From assembly GCF_907164915.1 (NCBI RefSeq), contig NC_061864.1, positions 22,416,616 to 22,480,615 on the forward strand: a DNA stretch of 64,000 bases. The letters are read 5' to 3'. The notes beneath the pieces were generated by a model that saw nothing but the letters and a program-made list of their open reading frames with translations, searched no databases and was not told where the DNA came from. Source of the DNA: Impatiens glandulifera. Taxonomy: Eukaryota; Streptophyta; Magnoliopsida; Ericales; Balsaminaceae. Positions within the stretch are counted from its first letter, which is position 1; each line of letters begins with the position of its first letter. Shown here piece by piece: positions 30,299-44,353 of the stretch. The translations under genes were made by a program, and so were the position numbers.

Positions 30299-32219
30299 TT
30301 AGTTTATTTTGTCGCAACATAGTAATTATGGTAACAAGACAGAAATGGAAAAGGTAAAAATTGTTTGTTTTATTATTTAGGAAAATTAATAAAAATAAAT
30401 GTGTAATACATATTAATTTTAAAAAAAGTGACATGTCAATCATATTTTGCATCTCGTTCAAAAAATAAACTTAACAAAGTTGGATGTTTTTGTTAACGAG
30501 TGACATAAATGAACATTGAATTCAACTAAAGTAATTTGAACGGATAAAAATTAGTTCGAGAATATACACAAATATTTCGTTGTAGTTCAATGATAAAATT
30601 GACATTCTTTCCATTATAGATATTATATTGATTATATATTATATATTATATATTTTATATTTTATATTTTTTACCCTACATTATCACATTTATTATTCAA
30701 GGTGTATATATTATATATTATATATTATTGTAACCCTTAAAAAAGGTTTTTATACCTAAAAGTCGCATTTCATAACTTACATTTCTTTCGAGTCTCGAGT
30801 GAAATAAGGAACAAAAATGGTAGACTTAACTATAGTACATTTAAAATTGTTTATATATATATATATATATATATATATTAGTTTTGACATTTGTAAAGTC
30901 GACACCTAAGTTACGAGGATAATATAAGAATTTTTCTCATGGTTTTTGGAGTTGTAGAGTTTAAGTTAGGTTCCTGAAATTTGAGGAAATTGAGAAGTAT
31001 TTTATATGGTTCTTAAAAATTATGGAATTTTTTTTTTTTCTGGTTAAATTAATTATTTGATGTCATTTAATATAATTTTTAAATTTTTATAAATTATTTT
31101 AGGAATTTATAAAGGCTTTGGACCGCGATCTTCTTCATTTTGATGGGGACTCTCGCAACCTAAGGTCTACTACTTTGAGGAAATCCGAAGTCTCACATCA
31201 GATAGTTCGTCGCTGAAGAATTTGTATATTATATTATATTTTTAATCTTTCTTTTCAATGATCTGATATTAATTTGATTAATCTTAAGATAGTTGGTCTT
31301 GAGCCATTAACAACCTTAAACTAACAACTATAAAACTTTCTACCATAATTGAAAAGTCTAATTGAGAATTAAATTTTAACATAACGTTCACCATTTAATT
31401 AGCTAACAATTATATAATAGTATAATAATAATACAAACAACATACACATAAACACCAAACGAGAACACACAAATCAAGTTTAAAATCAAAAATTATGTTT
31501 TCAAATGATGAATTCAACTTACAAGGGCCTATAGAAGCTTTCTAAGACCGATGATGAACTCCGACGAGCTTTCAAGTCTCCAATGATGATCTCCTCTCTC
31601 TTTCCCACATTCTTTTATCTCTTTCCTTGAGAAAATATTTACTTAGAGAGTTTTAAGAAGTCAAAAATTGTCTTAGGTTCTCTATCTTCTAAAAATGTTG
31701 GGTCTCCTCTCTTTCATTTATAGTTGCATTGACATTTGTTTCTCTATTTATGTTTGCATTGACACCCGAAGATTATTCTCCTTTTTAATTGGGAACAGTT
31801 ACCTAGCTAGGCTAAATATTTACACCATTCATTCACTCTTTTTTTGTCGACTTCTTTCCCAGCGATAGACTCCTTTGAAAAAATATAAAAAACAATATTA
31901 TACTCAAAATTCACCAATTTTTCGAACTAACTGTACATAAGATATGTTACCTCTTACAAATTTCTAGGAAAAGGTTTAAATCCGAAATTTGACAAAGAAG
32001 GCCAATTCACAAATTAATTAATTATTTTATTTTATATATTTTTACTTTTTTACTCATCAGTTTTATTTAAAAATGTCTACCCATTAATTAAGTTGGACAT
32101 CCACTTATACAATGTCGTTTCCAATTTTTTGTTGAAAAAATATTTTCTAATATTTTATATATATATATATATATTTAGTTAGAGTATTAAAATTAAAGAA
32201 AAAATGGAAACCATACTAG
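30299..32219. other. AT-rich intergenic sequence
   Basis: No gene visible. A (TA)n run lies at about 30850-30880, and TATATTATA strings occur at 30620-30730. The stretch 31120-31220 is a little richer in GC (GGGGACTCTCGCAACCTAAGG), and 31540-31640 has CT-rich sequence. These could be worn transposon pieces, but nothing proves it. Confidence 0.5.
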
Positions 32220-32690
32220 ATGTTCCAAAATATATACCATATATATAGAACATATGATCTATTTCATTCAAGACAAACAAAGAACATACAAAATACAAAT
32301 GTGAAACCTCCCGTTTCAATCAACCCCGACACAGCCGAGGCTTCTAGCTTCAAAAAGACTATCATCCCAAAACTCCTCTTCTCAAGCAATCCTACCATTC
32401 TTCTATTCTCTTTTGCTTTCTTTTGTAGACAACCTTCAACCTCGAGGGGCGAGGGCAAAGTCAGCTCCAATTTAGGGTTTTCTCGGAGACACTGCCTCTA
32501 ACAAAGCCTTGACCCAATCCTAAATTATCCATGTGGTTTGGTTCTTTCGACAAGGCCCACGGAAAATGAAAGGCCCCTTAGGTTCTTCGGTTCCATGGGG
32601 AGATCGAATACTCGTTGGTCTCTTCGCTCCGACTCTTTAGTTGATTGTCTCCATCTCCACTAGATTATTTGTCACGATCAATACCCGTTT
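32220..32690. other. GC-richer block of unknown origin
   Basis: Balanced composition (CCTCGAGGGGCGAGGGCAAAG, CGACAAGGCCCACGGAAAAT) stands out from the flanks. Plus and minus frames of 93 and 68 codons are open but resemble no family I know. It might be organellar or transposon-derived; no recognised gene. Confidence 0.45.
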
Positions 32691-35600
32691 ATATTATATT
32701 TATTTAAATTAATATATAATTATATGTTTTTATTAATCAATATTATTATTAGAAAATAATAAAACAATTTAAATTAATATTTTAAAAATATAATAAATTT
32801 AATATTATTTCATTTTAATAAAATTATAATTATAAACATAAAAAATATTATAATAATAATAAATCTAAGTTAATTGAAAAATCAGTTTTTTAATATATAT
32901 AAATATATATTATAATTAATTTTTATATATTATTTAAAATTTATTGAATATGATATATAATAAGATTAATAAAAATACTAAAATCAATAAATATTAATAA
33001 TAATAAATTAAATTAAATTAATAAAAATAATACAATATATATTAATAAAAATAAATAAAAATAATTTTTAGTTTTTTATTAAATAAATTTTAATTTTATT
33101 AGTTTTTTTTAAAATATTTTCTATAAATTTCAATACTTTCTTTTATAAAGAATAATTTACTTTTTAAAAAAAAATATATATGATAAAATCATTTAATTTC
33201 TAACATTAATTATTAATTTTGTATTTATTTAATAACATTATTCAATATTTTTAGTTATGAAATTTTATAATTTATCAGATTTTAAATATAATTTATTTTT
33301 AACTTATATTTATAAATATATAATTAATTGTGTAAAATATAATATAATATAATTATGTTTATTATATAATCTAGATTATAATAAAATTTGATAAAATATT
33401 AAGATTAATATTTTTATAAATTTAGATTTATTAATAATAAATTTATTTTTGTTTAATTGTATTATATTTTAATTTGTTAGATTATAAAAAAAAAATCAGT
33501 AACTAAAACTAATTTTTCTAGAAGGCATCAATTACTAAAATTATATTATATATGATTTATAATTTATTCATTTATAAAAAAAATACTAATCTATGTTTTT
33601 AAATATTAATATTTAAAAAAATTTAACTAAACTAATTTTTTAAAATTATAAAAAAAAAAAATTTAAAAGGCTAATGGTTCTGAGCTTGATTCCTAAGTCA
33701 CAATCTCAAAACAATGTACATAAACACTAAGAAACTTGTATGATGATTTTTGAATAAATCAGTTTAATTTATTTAAATTTGAATTAAATAATTTTTTTTA
33801 AACATTTAATAAATAATTATATATATATATATATATTAATAAATAGTTAATTCATATTCTATGACATATGAGAACATGTTTAAACCCATCATAAATATAT
33901 ATTAAAATCTAATAAATTAAATATTTTTAATGAGATATATTTGAGTGTTATATACAATAAAAATAATAATTTTAAACTTATTTCTTAATTAAATATTATT
34001 ATTATATTTAAAATATTATTTAGTTAAATATAATTATTAAATTATATTTATTTATATTAATATATAATTATATGTTTTTAATAATTAATTTTATTGTTAG
34101 AAAATAATAAAACAATTTAAATTAGTATTTTAAAAATATAATAAATTTAATATTATTTCATTTTAATAAAAATTATAATTATAAGCTTAAAAAATATTAT
34201 AATAATATTAAATCTAAGTTAATTGAAAAATCTGTTTTTAATATATATAAATAAATATTATAATTAATTTTTATATATTATTTAAAATTTATTGAATATG
34301 ATATATAATAAGATTAATAAAAATATTAAAATTAATAAATATTAATAATAATAAATAAAATAAAATAATTTTTAGTTTTTTTATCAAATAAATTTTAATT
34401 TTATTAATTTTATTAATTTTTTTAAAATATTTTTTAGAAATTTCAATACTTTCTTTTATAAAGAATAATTTTATTTTATTTTTTAATTTTTATATTAAAA
34501 AATCATTTGAATTCTTACTAACATTAATTATTAAAATATTTTTTATTTAATAACATTATTTAATATTTTTAGTTATGAAATTTTATAATTTATCATATTT
34601 TAAATATAATTTATTTTTAATGTATATTTATAAATAAATAATTAATTGTGTAAAATATAATATAAAATAAGGTAAAGTTAGATTTCCTGAAATAAAATTA
34701 TTAAAATGTTTTTATATAAAAAATAATAATTTGTTTTTTTTAAATACTAATATTTAAAAAATTCGAAACTAAATTATTTGTTAAATTATTAAAAAAATCA
34801 GTAACTAAATTTATCAATTACTAAAATTATATTATATATAATTTATAATTTATTTTATATAAAAAATATTAATATATGTTTTTATTATATTATATAAATT
34901 TGTAAATAAAATATTTTATTTTTTATTTTTTTAATATAAATATATATTTTATTCTAAAATCACTTTCTTTTTAAATTAATTATTTATTTTATCACTTATA
35001 ATATATATATATATAAATAATTTGATAAGGTAGTTGCATCTCTAAAAAAAATTATATATATTTTATAATTTATTTGATTTAATTATTTTATAATTTTTAT
35101 AAATATATTATATATAATATATTTAAAAATTAATTTATAATATATTTAAATATAATATATATAACTAAAATATTAATTTATCTTTTTTAATTAATTAAAA
35201 AAATTATAATATATATAAAAGTGATATATATAACTAAAAATATTAATTATCTTTCATAACTATTTTTTTTTCTATTTAAGATTAATTTTATTATATAATG
35301 GATGATATAATTAAATAATCTTAATTTTTTTAATGAAGGAAAATTGTATATTTGGATTAGATTTATTAATAAATCAATTTATTTATTTGGATTTGAATTA
35401 AATATTTTTTAAAACATTTAATAATTAATTATATATATTTTAAGAAATCGTTAATTCATATTCTATCACATAACTCTAAGAAGAAGATGTTTAAGCACAT
35501 CATAAATATATATTAAAATCTAATAAATTAAATATTTTTAATGACATATATTTATATATTTGAGTGTTATATTGTTATATACAATAAAAATAATAGTTTT

Positions 35601-37186
35601 AAACTTATTTTCTAACTAAATATTATTATTATATTTGAAAATATTATTTAGTTAAATATAGTTATTAAATTATATTTATTTAAATAATATATAATTATAT
35701 GTTTTATTAAATTAATATTATTATTAGAAAATAATAAAACAATTTAAATTAATATTTTAAAAATATAATAAATTTAATATTATTTCATTTTAATAAAAAT
35801 TATAATTATAAACATAAAAAATATTATAATAATACTAAATCTAAGTTAATTGAATACATATAAATATATATTATAATTAATTTTTATATATTATTTAAAA
35901 TTTATTGAATCTGATGTATAATATGATGTATAATAAGATTAATAAAAATACTAAAATCAATAAATATTAATAATAATAATAAATAAAATAAAATTAATAA
36001 AAATAAAACAATATATATTAATAAAAATAAATAAAAATAATTTTTATTTTTTTTATTAAATAAAATTTAATTTTATTAGTATTTTTTTAAATATTTTCTA
36101 GAAATATCAATACTTTCTTTTATAAAGAATAATTTACTCTTCTTTTTTAATTTTTATATGATAAATTGATTTAATTATTACTAACATTAATTATGAAAAT
36201 ATTTTTTTTAATAACATTATTTAATATATTTAGTTATGAAATTTTATAATTTATCAGATTTAAATCTAATTTATTTTTAATGTATATTTATAAATATATA
36301 ATTAATTGTGTAAAATATAATATAATATAATTGTATTTATTATTTAATTTAGATTATAATAAAATTTGATAAAATATTAATATTAATATTTTTATAAATT
36401 TAGATTTATTAATAATAAATTTACTTTTGTTTAATTATATTATATTTTAATTTGTTAAATTATAAAAAAAATAAGTAACTAAACTAATTTTGTTTACAAT
36501 GGCATCAATTACTAAAATTATATTATATATGATTTATAATTTATTTTTTTATAAATAAAATACTAATTTATTACCCTTACCTACATATAAGTTTTTTAAG
36601 TGATAATTAAATTTTTTAAAATTAAATTTTTAACTTAGTTTTAATCTAGAGTTTTAGATCTTTCTAAACAGGAACAAAGTATATTTTATTAATATATTAA
36701 TTAATTTTGTAAAATATAATATAATCTAAAGTGATAAAATTATAATATATATGCCTGATTTGATATAAAATTATAATATAATTATTGTGGTGTATTATGT
36801 AATTCTTTTGTTTATAGTGTTTATTTCTGGATAAATAATTTACACCACTTTAATTCAGATAATTTTAGAGAAAAAAAATCTGGATAGTCTTATATAACAT
36901 TATTGTCAGTGGAATATTTTAAATTTTTAAGTATAAATATTGTTATTTATAAGGATAGTATATATATAATCCTTGCACTTTTGTTTTTTTTAAATAAAGA
37001 TTGTATAGGAAGAACGTTGAATTATTGACTAGAGTAATAAATATAGTTACTGTTGTGTTTATGAAAAATTTTAAATTTATAAATAATTTTATTTTATCTT
37101 TTAATATATATGCCTGATTTGATATGTTTTTTTATTTGTTTTGGGATTTTATCAAAAACAAATATAAATTTTTTTCTATTACATCA

Positions 37187-37217
<31 letters not shown>

Positions 37218-37990
37218 AATCATTGAATTACTAATTTAATAAACTCAAAAATATAAAATATTTTATTTATATAAAATGTAATATTTAAATACAAAAATAA
37301 CATTATAATAATTCAACCAAATAATATATTTTTGATAAACAAAGTTTTCAAACAAACTCACACACAAAAAAATCAAATAACCAACATCTAAATTCTAACC
37401 CGCTCTTACCATTATATGTAAAAAATACAAATTGTTTAGTTAATTGTATTATGGTTTTGAGGTCAGTGCATTGAGGGCTATATGTCACTAAAATCAAGCA
37501 GAAGTTTGTTTCATTATGATTTTTTTTTTATGATTTTTTAAAAGATATTGATTGATAAAAAACAAATTATATAGATTTTTAATTGGTTTAATCACTAAAA
37601 TATTTTTTATTTAAAACTGAATAAAAAATAAGTAACAACATTTTAGTAATTTAATTGTAAAATTAGTGTGAAATGATATGATAGAGAAATAATGTATACA
37701 TAATCAATTTGTAATTATAATTTAAACTATTTTAGTGTGAATTTAAGGGTTTAATTCAAATGATTGGCACAGTAGAAGACCATTTTAAATTAAAATTAGA
37801 ATTTTAATCAAATTCAAATTAATTAATTTTATAATTCTTAATTACATTCTTTTTAGTTCTCCGATATTTATTTTTTGAATTTAGGAAGGTAAACGGTTGA
37901 ACTCAACTTATATATATATATTTTAAATGTTGGTAAGTTAATATTTCGAATTAAATTTTTTATTTATTTAGGAACTTAACATAATAAATT
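32690..37990. repeat. AT-rich duplicated segment, right copy, with internal tandem repeats
   Basis: The block TAATATATAATTATATG ... TATTATTATTAGAAAATAAT recurs from about 32695, 34055 and 35690. The block TTAATTCATATTCTATGACATA-type recurs at 33850 and 35450, about 1.6 kb apart. So the segment holds about three tandem units. The end (36780-37420, then 37480-37990) is collinear with 14900-15400 and 24170-24720 on the left. ATT microsatellite at 37183-37217. No coding capacity. Confidence 0.6.
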
Positions 37991-38114
37991 AATATTTGTT
38001 TTTAATTTAATAAATTATCGTATTGAATTAATATTTATTTTTTTTAATTAGAATTCATATTTATAAATAGTAACAAATTTCTCGTGTTTGGAAATATCAA
38101 ACAAATGTCTTGAT

Positions 38115-38260
38115 TTTCGGCCATTCTCATTTCGTTTAAGCTCGAAGTATTACTACTCCAGATATCTCCTTCATTAATCAGATAGATTGTTTGATTCGTT
38201 TAAGCTCGGAGTAATAACTTCTCCGGATATCTCCTCCTTAATCAGATTCAGATTGTTTGC
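38115..38260 (+). repeat. Short tandem duplication, about 75 bp
   Basis: TCGTTTAAGCTCGAAGTATT ... CTCCAGATATCTCCTTCATTAATCAGAT is followed by TCGTTTAAGCTCGGAGTAATAA ... CTCCGGATATCTCCTCCTTAATCAGAT. Two copies, a few differences. Confidence 0.75.
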
Positions 38261-40050
38261 TAATCACGTAAGTAGGCTAGTTTGATTCCTAAAAATATAT
38301 CAATCATGACATAGTAAGCTAGCTGGTTTAATCAGTTTTTACTAATTATTTAACAAATTAAGTTTAATCCCTCCTTTTGTAAATAGATTAATTAGACAAT
38401 GAATTCATGGTTTTTTTAAAGTGATAATATAATTTAACATTTACATTAAGGATTCTCAGGTGCTTACATGTTTATTTTTTTTTCAAGGATTCTCAAGTTC
38501 TTATTGGTGATATTAGGAAGGTTGGTACTTGTTGGGTGGTTGTATTTTTTTTATTTTTTTTTATTTTTTACTAACATCTACTTTATTAGTTTGTTTATAG
38601 TTGTCCATCTTCTCGCATCTCATCCACCTTATCTCATGTGCTGGTTAAGTCCCCAAATTTCAGTTCAAAACAAATGTGATCCAAATTTGCTTGAGAAGCT
38701 TGTCTTGAAAAAATTTTGTAAGTCTTTTGATAATAATATGGTAGATTTTCTAATTGGGTCAATTTCTCTAAACTTTTTCCTTATTTTTATGCTATACAAA
38801 TGTTATCAACTTACATTTCTAGACTGACTTTGAAATTCTCTAAGTTCAGGATTATGTCAAAGGAATCGTGTATGTTTTTTACAAACGAACAATTTTTTTT
38901 AGACCATTTTCTTTATGTGTTTTTGCAGTTAGTTTTTCCTAATATTCTACATAATTTTTTACATAACCTTCTTTCAATACATCTGCTCATTTACAACTTG
39001 AGCATGCTATCAATTTCACATCTCCACATCTCTTACACATGGCCAAAGAACTGCAATTTCAGATAAAAGTACCTATCAATTTAGACTATATGCAAATGCC
39101 TTCTTCTTTTTCTTGTTGGTGGTGAAAGTAGTTCACTATCCATTTTCAACATTCAAGAGTTAAAGTACAAATCAACCAAATAGATTTCCTTGATCAGCCA
39201 GGAAATCTCATCTTAATCTATTTATTTTTATTTCTGAAAGGAACATCCACCTTTTACTATAAATGACTTAATTAGCAGTAGAGGATTGACAATTCAATGT
39301 GATACTTCAATAGACCTAACTTCTAGTTATAGTGATAAGAGATTGATAGATAACAAGTTTAAAAGCATCTAACAACAAACTCAAGCTTATTTGTGTTCAC
39401 ACGAATCCAACTACACAAAATGAATGAAATGGATCAGTTGTTCATCATTCATACTCTTTAAGTAGGTGAAAATGAAATTCTATTAGTTCTATAAAGATAA
39501 TGATAATTATTTATATTAGAGTAAAAACATGCCAAATAATTGTTTACAAAGCCTTCTTAATTCTGCTTCGTAAATTTTCTTATGTGAATTATTAAAACTT
39601 TAATTTTAGAGCTTGTTATAACTTGTTTTATTTTTTTCCATGAAGATTATGTCTGAAGTGAATACACAAGATACATGAGTTCCATCTTTGTCTTCATATG
39701 CACAAAGAAATTATACTTTGAAAATTCAAACTGACGGACTTAAGTAAGTGTTTCACATCTATATAAATTTTGAATATAAATAAATTATATAAGTTATCAT
39801 CATGGCACGTTTTAATAAAAACAAATATTAATACATTCTACATTTTTTTAAGGAATTCATACATATAAATTACACCTTCTTCGTTAAAATAACAAATTTA
39901 GATTTTTTGGATTCAATTATTATTAATATATTTAAATATTGTTTGTCATATTTTAGGTAATAATTTTAATTTTTACTATTATTTTTATCTTTAAGTTTAA
40001 GACATCTTCTAGTTTTATTTGAGAAAAGTAATAATAAAAAAAAATCAACA
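38261..40050. other. Intergenic region upstream of acetylornithine aminotransferase
   Basis: A frame of 119 codons at 38468-38827 is open, but it is Phe/Leu-rich from poly-T and matches nothing known. Composition is less AT-biased than the flanking repeats. Regulatory sequence for the downstream gene would be at its right end. Confidence 0.45.
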
Positions 40051-40062
40051 AAATATCGCTGC

Positions 40063-40085
40063 TATAAAACGCAACCCTATAAAAA
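40063..40085 (+). promoter_or_regulatory. Two candidate TATA boxes of the acetylornithine aminotransferase gene
   Basis: TATAAAA at 40063-40069 and TATAAAAA at 40078-40085 lie 120-145 bases before the start codon, giving a leader of about 90-110 bases. Confidence 0.5.
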
Positions 40086-40207
40086 GTAATATCACTCAAA
40101 TAGCGGTGAACGCAGACCACCTTGCGTTATTATATACTGTAATCAAACAAATTCGTCTTCAGACTGTAACCCTTCTTCTACCTCCTCTAGCGCTGAACCT
40201 TTCAACA

Positions 40208-42288
40208 ATGGCTACGATGAATTTGTCTCTAGACAAATCGATTTCCTTATCTAGAACTGGCCTGACCCACAGGAAAAATCTAGGTAAAAGGATTATTTCT
40301 GTCCAACTTCATGTTGGCAGCCCAGCCGCTACCACCGCTGCTGGTTTGTCGGTGACCGAAAAGACGACGGCTTCAAGGAAGCTATCGAGCAAGGAGTTAA
40401 TGGAGGAGGAGGCGTCTGTGATTGTTGGCACGTACGCGAGAACTCCTTTGGTTCTCACGAGTGGTAAAGGATGTAAATTGTACGATGCTGAAGGGAAAGA
40501 ATACTTAGACATGACCTCTGGAATCGCAGTGAATGCTCTTGGCCATGGCGATCCTGATTGGATTAGAGCCGTTACAGAACAGGCTAATGTTCTTACTCAT
40601 GTCAGCAATGTCTTCTATACAGTTCCTATGGTAAGAAATTAATCGTATTTTCAATTTGTTTACTGAGATTTAGGTGGGTTAATCAGATTCAAACCCTTTA
40701 ATCTATTTATGTATCCATTATTGCTTAAAGGTGGAACTTGCGAAGCGGTTAGTGGGTTCTTCTTTTGCTGATAGGGTATTCTTCTCAAACAGTGGAACAG
40801 AAGCAAATGAGGCTGCTATCAAATTCTCTAGAAAGTTTCAGAAGTTTTATCATTCTAAGGAGAAGAAGAATCCACCACCAACAGATTTCATTGCATTTAC
40901 CAATTGTTTCCATGGCAGAACAATTGGAGCTCTAGCTTTAACAAGCAAAGAGCATTACAGAACTCCGTTTGAACCCATTATGCCTGGAGTTACTTTCCTT
41001 GAATATGGCGACATTGAAGCTTCAACTGAATTGATTCGATCTGGGAAAATTGCTGCTGTTTTCGTTGAACCCATACAAGGAGAAGGTGGCATTTATGGTT
41101 CCACCAAGGAATTCCTGCAGTCGCTTCGATCTGCTTGCGATGATGCTGGTTCTCTCTTAGTTTTTGATGAGGTAAAACCCTAGCTTTGGTAGTTTTTTTT
41201 CAGTAAAGGAATTCCTTTTGTTCATCAATGGATACATCCACAAAGACACTTGTTTATAGTACTATAAGTACTATACTTATTCATTCTTCAAATCAACTAG
41301 TTAATAATCATTTGATAGATCGATACACCATTCTTCGTTCAGTTTTTGAATTTAAGAAGTTATCACGATCCCACTTTCCACTTCAATTTAAGTTGTTCTT
41401 AGTAGGAACTTGAACAAATTTGCTTCATTGATTTGCTCCTAAACACTTTTGTATTCCTTTCAGCTATAAATAGATGAAAAAAGAATCATTTAAATTACAT
41501 AAATAACACAATATATACTTAGAAATCCAAGACTGGAGAAAACCAAGGACAAAGCATAAAACTTTCAATATAGGTTGAAAAAACAGGTTACAATGGAGAT
41601 TAGAGAAAAACAAGAAGGGCGACAAAACCCTAGCGCAGGACACGTAATAACCAAAATCCATTCGGGTCACCAAAACTCTGAACACTTTCCTTCCAAATTT
41701 CATAAGATTTGTTGATTTTCCTTGTTGATTGTATTCATGACATCTTCTGTGTTTTCTCAGGTTCAATGTGGTTTAGGTAGAACAGGTTATCTTTGGGCAC
41801 ACGAAGCCTATGGTGTTTACCCAGATATAATGACTCTTGCGAAACCACTTGCGGGTGGTTTGCCAATCGGAGCTGCACTGATAACCGAAAGAGTTGCTTC
41901 TGCAATCAAACCAGGGGATCATGGGAGTACATTTGCTGGAAACCCTCTTGTCTGTAATGCAGCCATAACTGTATTCGACAAAATCTCCGAACCTGAATTC
42001 TTAGCCAGTGTAGCCAAGAAAGGCCAACACCTGATTGAAAAACTGAAAGAGAGAATTGGGGGCAATCCTCATGTGAAAGAAGTACGAGGTTTTGGGCTGA
42101 TTGTTGGAATTGAGCTGGATGTATCGGCTTCTCCTCTTGTGGATGCTTGTCGGAATGCTGGACTTTTGGTATTAACTGCGGGAAAAGGAAACGTTGTTAG
42201 GATTGTACCGCCATTGGTGATTTCAGAGGAGGAGATTGACCTAGCTGTTGAAATCTTGCTTAAATGTTTACCTGCACTCGAAGAGTAA
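40208..42288 (+). CDS. ArgD-like (WIN1/TUP5 homologue): Acetylornithine aminotransferase, plastid-type precursor
   Basis: Three exons, 40208-40630, 40731-41171 and 41761-42288, all phase 0 with GT-AG introns, encode 463 residues. The enzyme transfers an amino group from glutamate to N-acetylglutamate semialdehyde, giving N-acetylornithine in arginine synthesis. Residues 1-60 are Ser/Thr/Arg-rich, a likely organelle transit peptide. The class III PLP fold follows: [20 protein letters not shown] near 162-171 (phosphate binding), [30 protein letters not shown] with the ring-binding Asp near 287, and TLAKPLAGG with the Schiff-base Lys near 316. Length agrees with the Arabidopsis homologue (about 457). 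The start at 40208 follows TTTCAACA; an upstream in-frame extension lacks a good start. No defect seen. Confidence 0.95.
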
Positions 42289-42605
42289 GTTGTAAGTTCT
42301 CGCTTGTTTGCGAAAAGTTAGTATTTTAAAGATGAATAGCTTCTGTTATAAAATTAAGTTGTCGATTTCATCTTTGTGTTGTATTTATGTTGAATCTAAT
42401 GAACTCTTATTTTAAGTTCTATCGAAATAGACTACCTGAATTCAATAATTCAATAAAGGTCCTTCTTTCAAGTTATTTATGTTTTTTATTTGGGTTATGC
42501 TTGGGCTATTATTTATGTTTCTTATATGACTTTTGTTTTCTAATAGTTTAATTGTTGGGTTATTTTGGATTTCTATCATGTTTTTTAAAGAATTATTTGA
42601 TTATT

Positions 42606-43330
42606 ATAATACTTTTTTATTTAAATTTTATAAAAATAAAATAAGGTTATTTTAATATTTTAATTTTATGAATCAAGTGGTTAAAAAATAAAAATGTTTA
42701 AAATGTTACAAATTTTAAATCTCCATTCACACTAGCAAATGAGCTTGTTTGATTTTTGTTTTTTTTGGATTTAAACAAATATTTAAATATAACGTCTTAT
42801 TTCTTTTAAGTATTTAATTAATTTATTAATCAAAATATTTTTATTTTATTTTAAACAAAAATTATATTAATTTAAAATATTAAAAATTCAAATAAATTAC
42901 TTTTCATCAAATATTTTTCTTTACAAAAACTAATAAATATTTCAAATAACGCCCTATTAAACCAACTCTCTATTTTTTATTTAAATTTTGTAAATATAAA
43001 ATAAAGTTATTTTAATATTTTAATTTTATAAATTAAGAGGTTAAAATGTAAATGTTTAAAAAGTTATAAATTTTAAATCTCCATCGCACTAACAAATGAG
43101 TTTGTTTGATATTAACAAAAGTTTAAGTATATTGGTTTTCTTTCTTTTAAGTATCTAATTAATTTATTAATTAAAATATTTTTATTTTATTTTAAATTTT
43201 AAATAAATAAAAACACGTATTAAAAACTCAAATAACTCCCTTTTTCATCCAACAAATCTTTTTAAAAAACTAATGAATATCTCAATTAACTCCCTATTGA
43301 ACCAACTCTACATGTAAAAATGTACTTGTT
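42606..43330 (+). repeat. Tandem duplication, two units of about 360 bp
   Basis: 42606-42965 and 42970-43330 share a TTTTTATTTAAATTTT start, TAAATCTCCAT-CACTA-CAAATGAG, TTCTTTTAAGTAT-TAATTAATTTATTAAT and CCCTATT-AACCAACTCT in order. The copies are diverged by perhaps 20%. No coding capacity. Confidence 0.75.
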
Positions 43331-44272
43331 AAAAAAAATCAAATTGATTTATGAATACTTAAATTTGGGTTAATAATAAAAAAAAAATGATTATAAATAA
43401 TGAAAAAAAACTAAAGTAATTTGTGTTTATGGATATGAATTATGATGTAGTAAGAGATAAGAGATCTTTCAGTTTTATAGCCTGACAAGACTGCATCCAA
43501 AATGACTAGTTGTGAGTGATATCAGTAATGGCTTTCAACATCTCAAATGTGGTCATTTGATGCTTTTTAATCTTTTCAAAATTACTTTTTTTCAAATTTT
43601 ATTTTTATACTTTGCATAAGAGTGTAGTATTAGACAACCCAACAATGACTGTTTGATTGTTGCTTAGTTTTGGGATTTGAGAAGTGAAAATATTAAAATA
43701 TTATTGTTTATATATCTTCTTCGATTTTAATCAAAGTCGAGTTTATTAAGAAAGACTTCGTAAACCCTAAAATATTCCAATGATCACGATCCATATTACT
43801 ATCCCTTTATATAGATTATACTTTCAGAGTTTATACATTTTTTTAATTGTAACTACGAAGATATCGTAACATTTCACAATCATGACTTTCCCTTAAATTA
43901 TCTTTTTCATTACAATGCTTAATAACATTTCTATTACAATTATTATATATTTCTACCTGAAATTCTTTATAAATTTTTAATTTGTCATTATGCTTATTTA
44001 TTTATTTTTTCATATGGAACTTAAAAAGTAAATGAAATTAAAAAAATAATAAAAATGATTTAGTTGTGTAGCATTAAAGAAGCAGTAGGGCAGTGATGAG
44101 ATTTCAGAGAGGGCGCGCGGATATCCCTCCTGCAAAAACAAGGACTGGAGTCATATCAAATATCTTTGCAATTTCTCCATACAATCTCTGCCCCCCTTAT
44201 TTTCTGCATAATTTATTAAATTCAATTAATAATACCCACAAAATATAATTATTATTATTATTATTTCACTTG
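43331..44272. other. Upstream region of ERF gene
   Basis: AT-rich, with a GC-rich patch (GAGAGGGCGCGCGGATATCCC) at about 44110. No gene seen. Regulatory sites cannot be assigned with confidence. Confidence 0.4.
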
Positions 44273-44279
44273 TATAAAT
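44273..44279 (+). promoter_or_regulatory. TATA box of ERF gene
   Basis: TATAAAT about 80 bases before the ATG at 44354, so the leader would be close to 50 bases. Confidence 0.55.
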
Positions 44280-44353
44280 TTGACAACTTTCTTCACCAAT
44301 TACACAACTAAAACTCTCTCTTAAAAATGTACTACTACTGTAACAACACAACA

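Noticed and set aside
32220..32501. 93-codon frame as a gene
   Set aside because: No similarity to known families, no clear start or promoter; only the compositional anomaly is reported.
38468..39066. Frames of 119 and 88 codons as a small gene
   Set aside because: Phe/Leu-rich translation of T-rich DNA, no family resemblance, no promoter or splice support.
43490..43600. Possible microRNA precursor upstream of the ERF gene
   Set aside because: No extended stem could be found by eye and no known microRNA sequence is present.
44327..44353. ATG at 44327 as start of the ERF protein
   Set aside because: In frame but in a weaker context than ATG 44354 (ACAACAATGGG) and too near the TATA box; not excluded.
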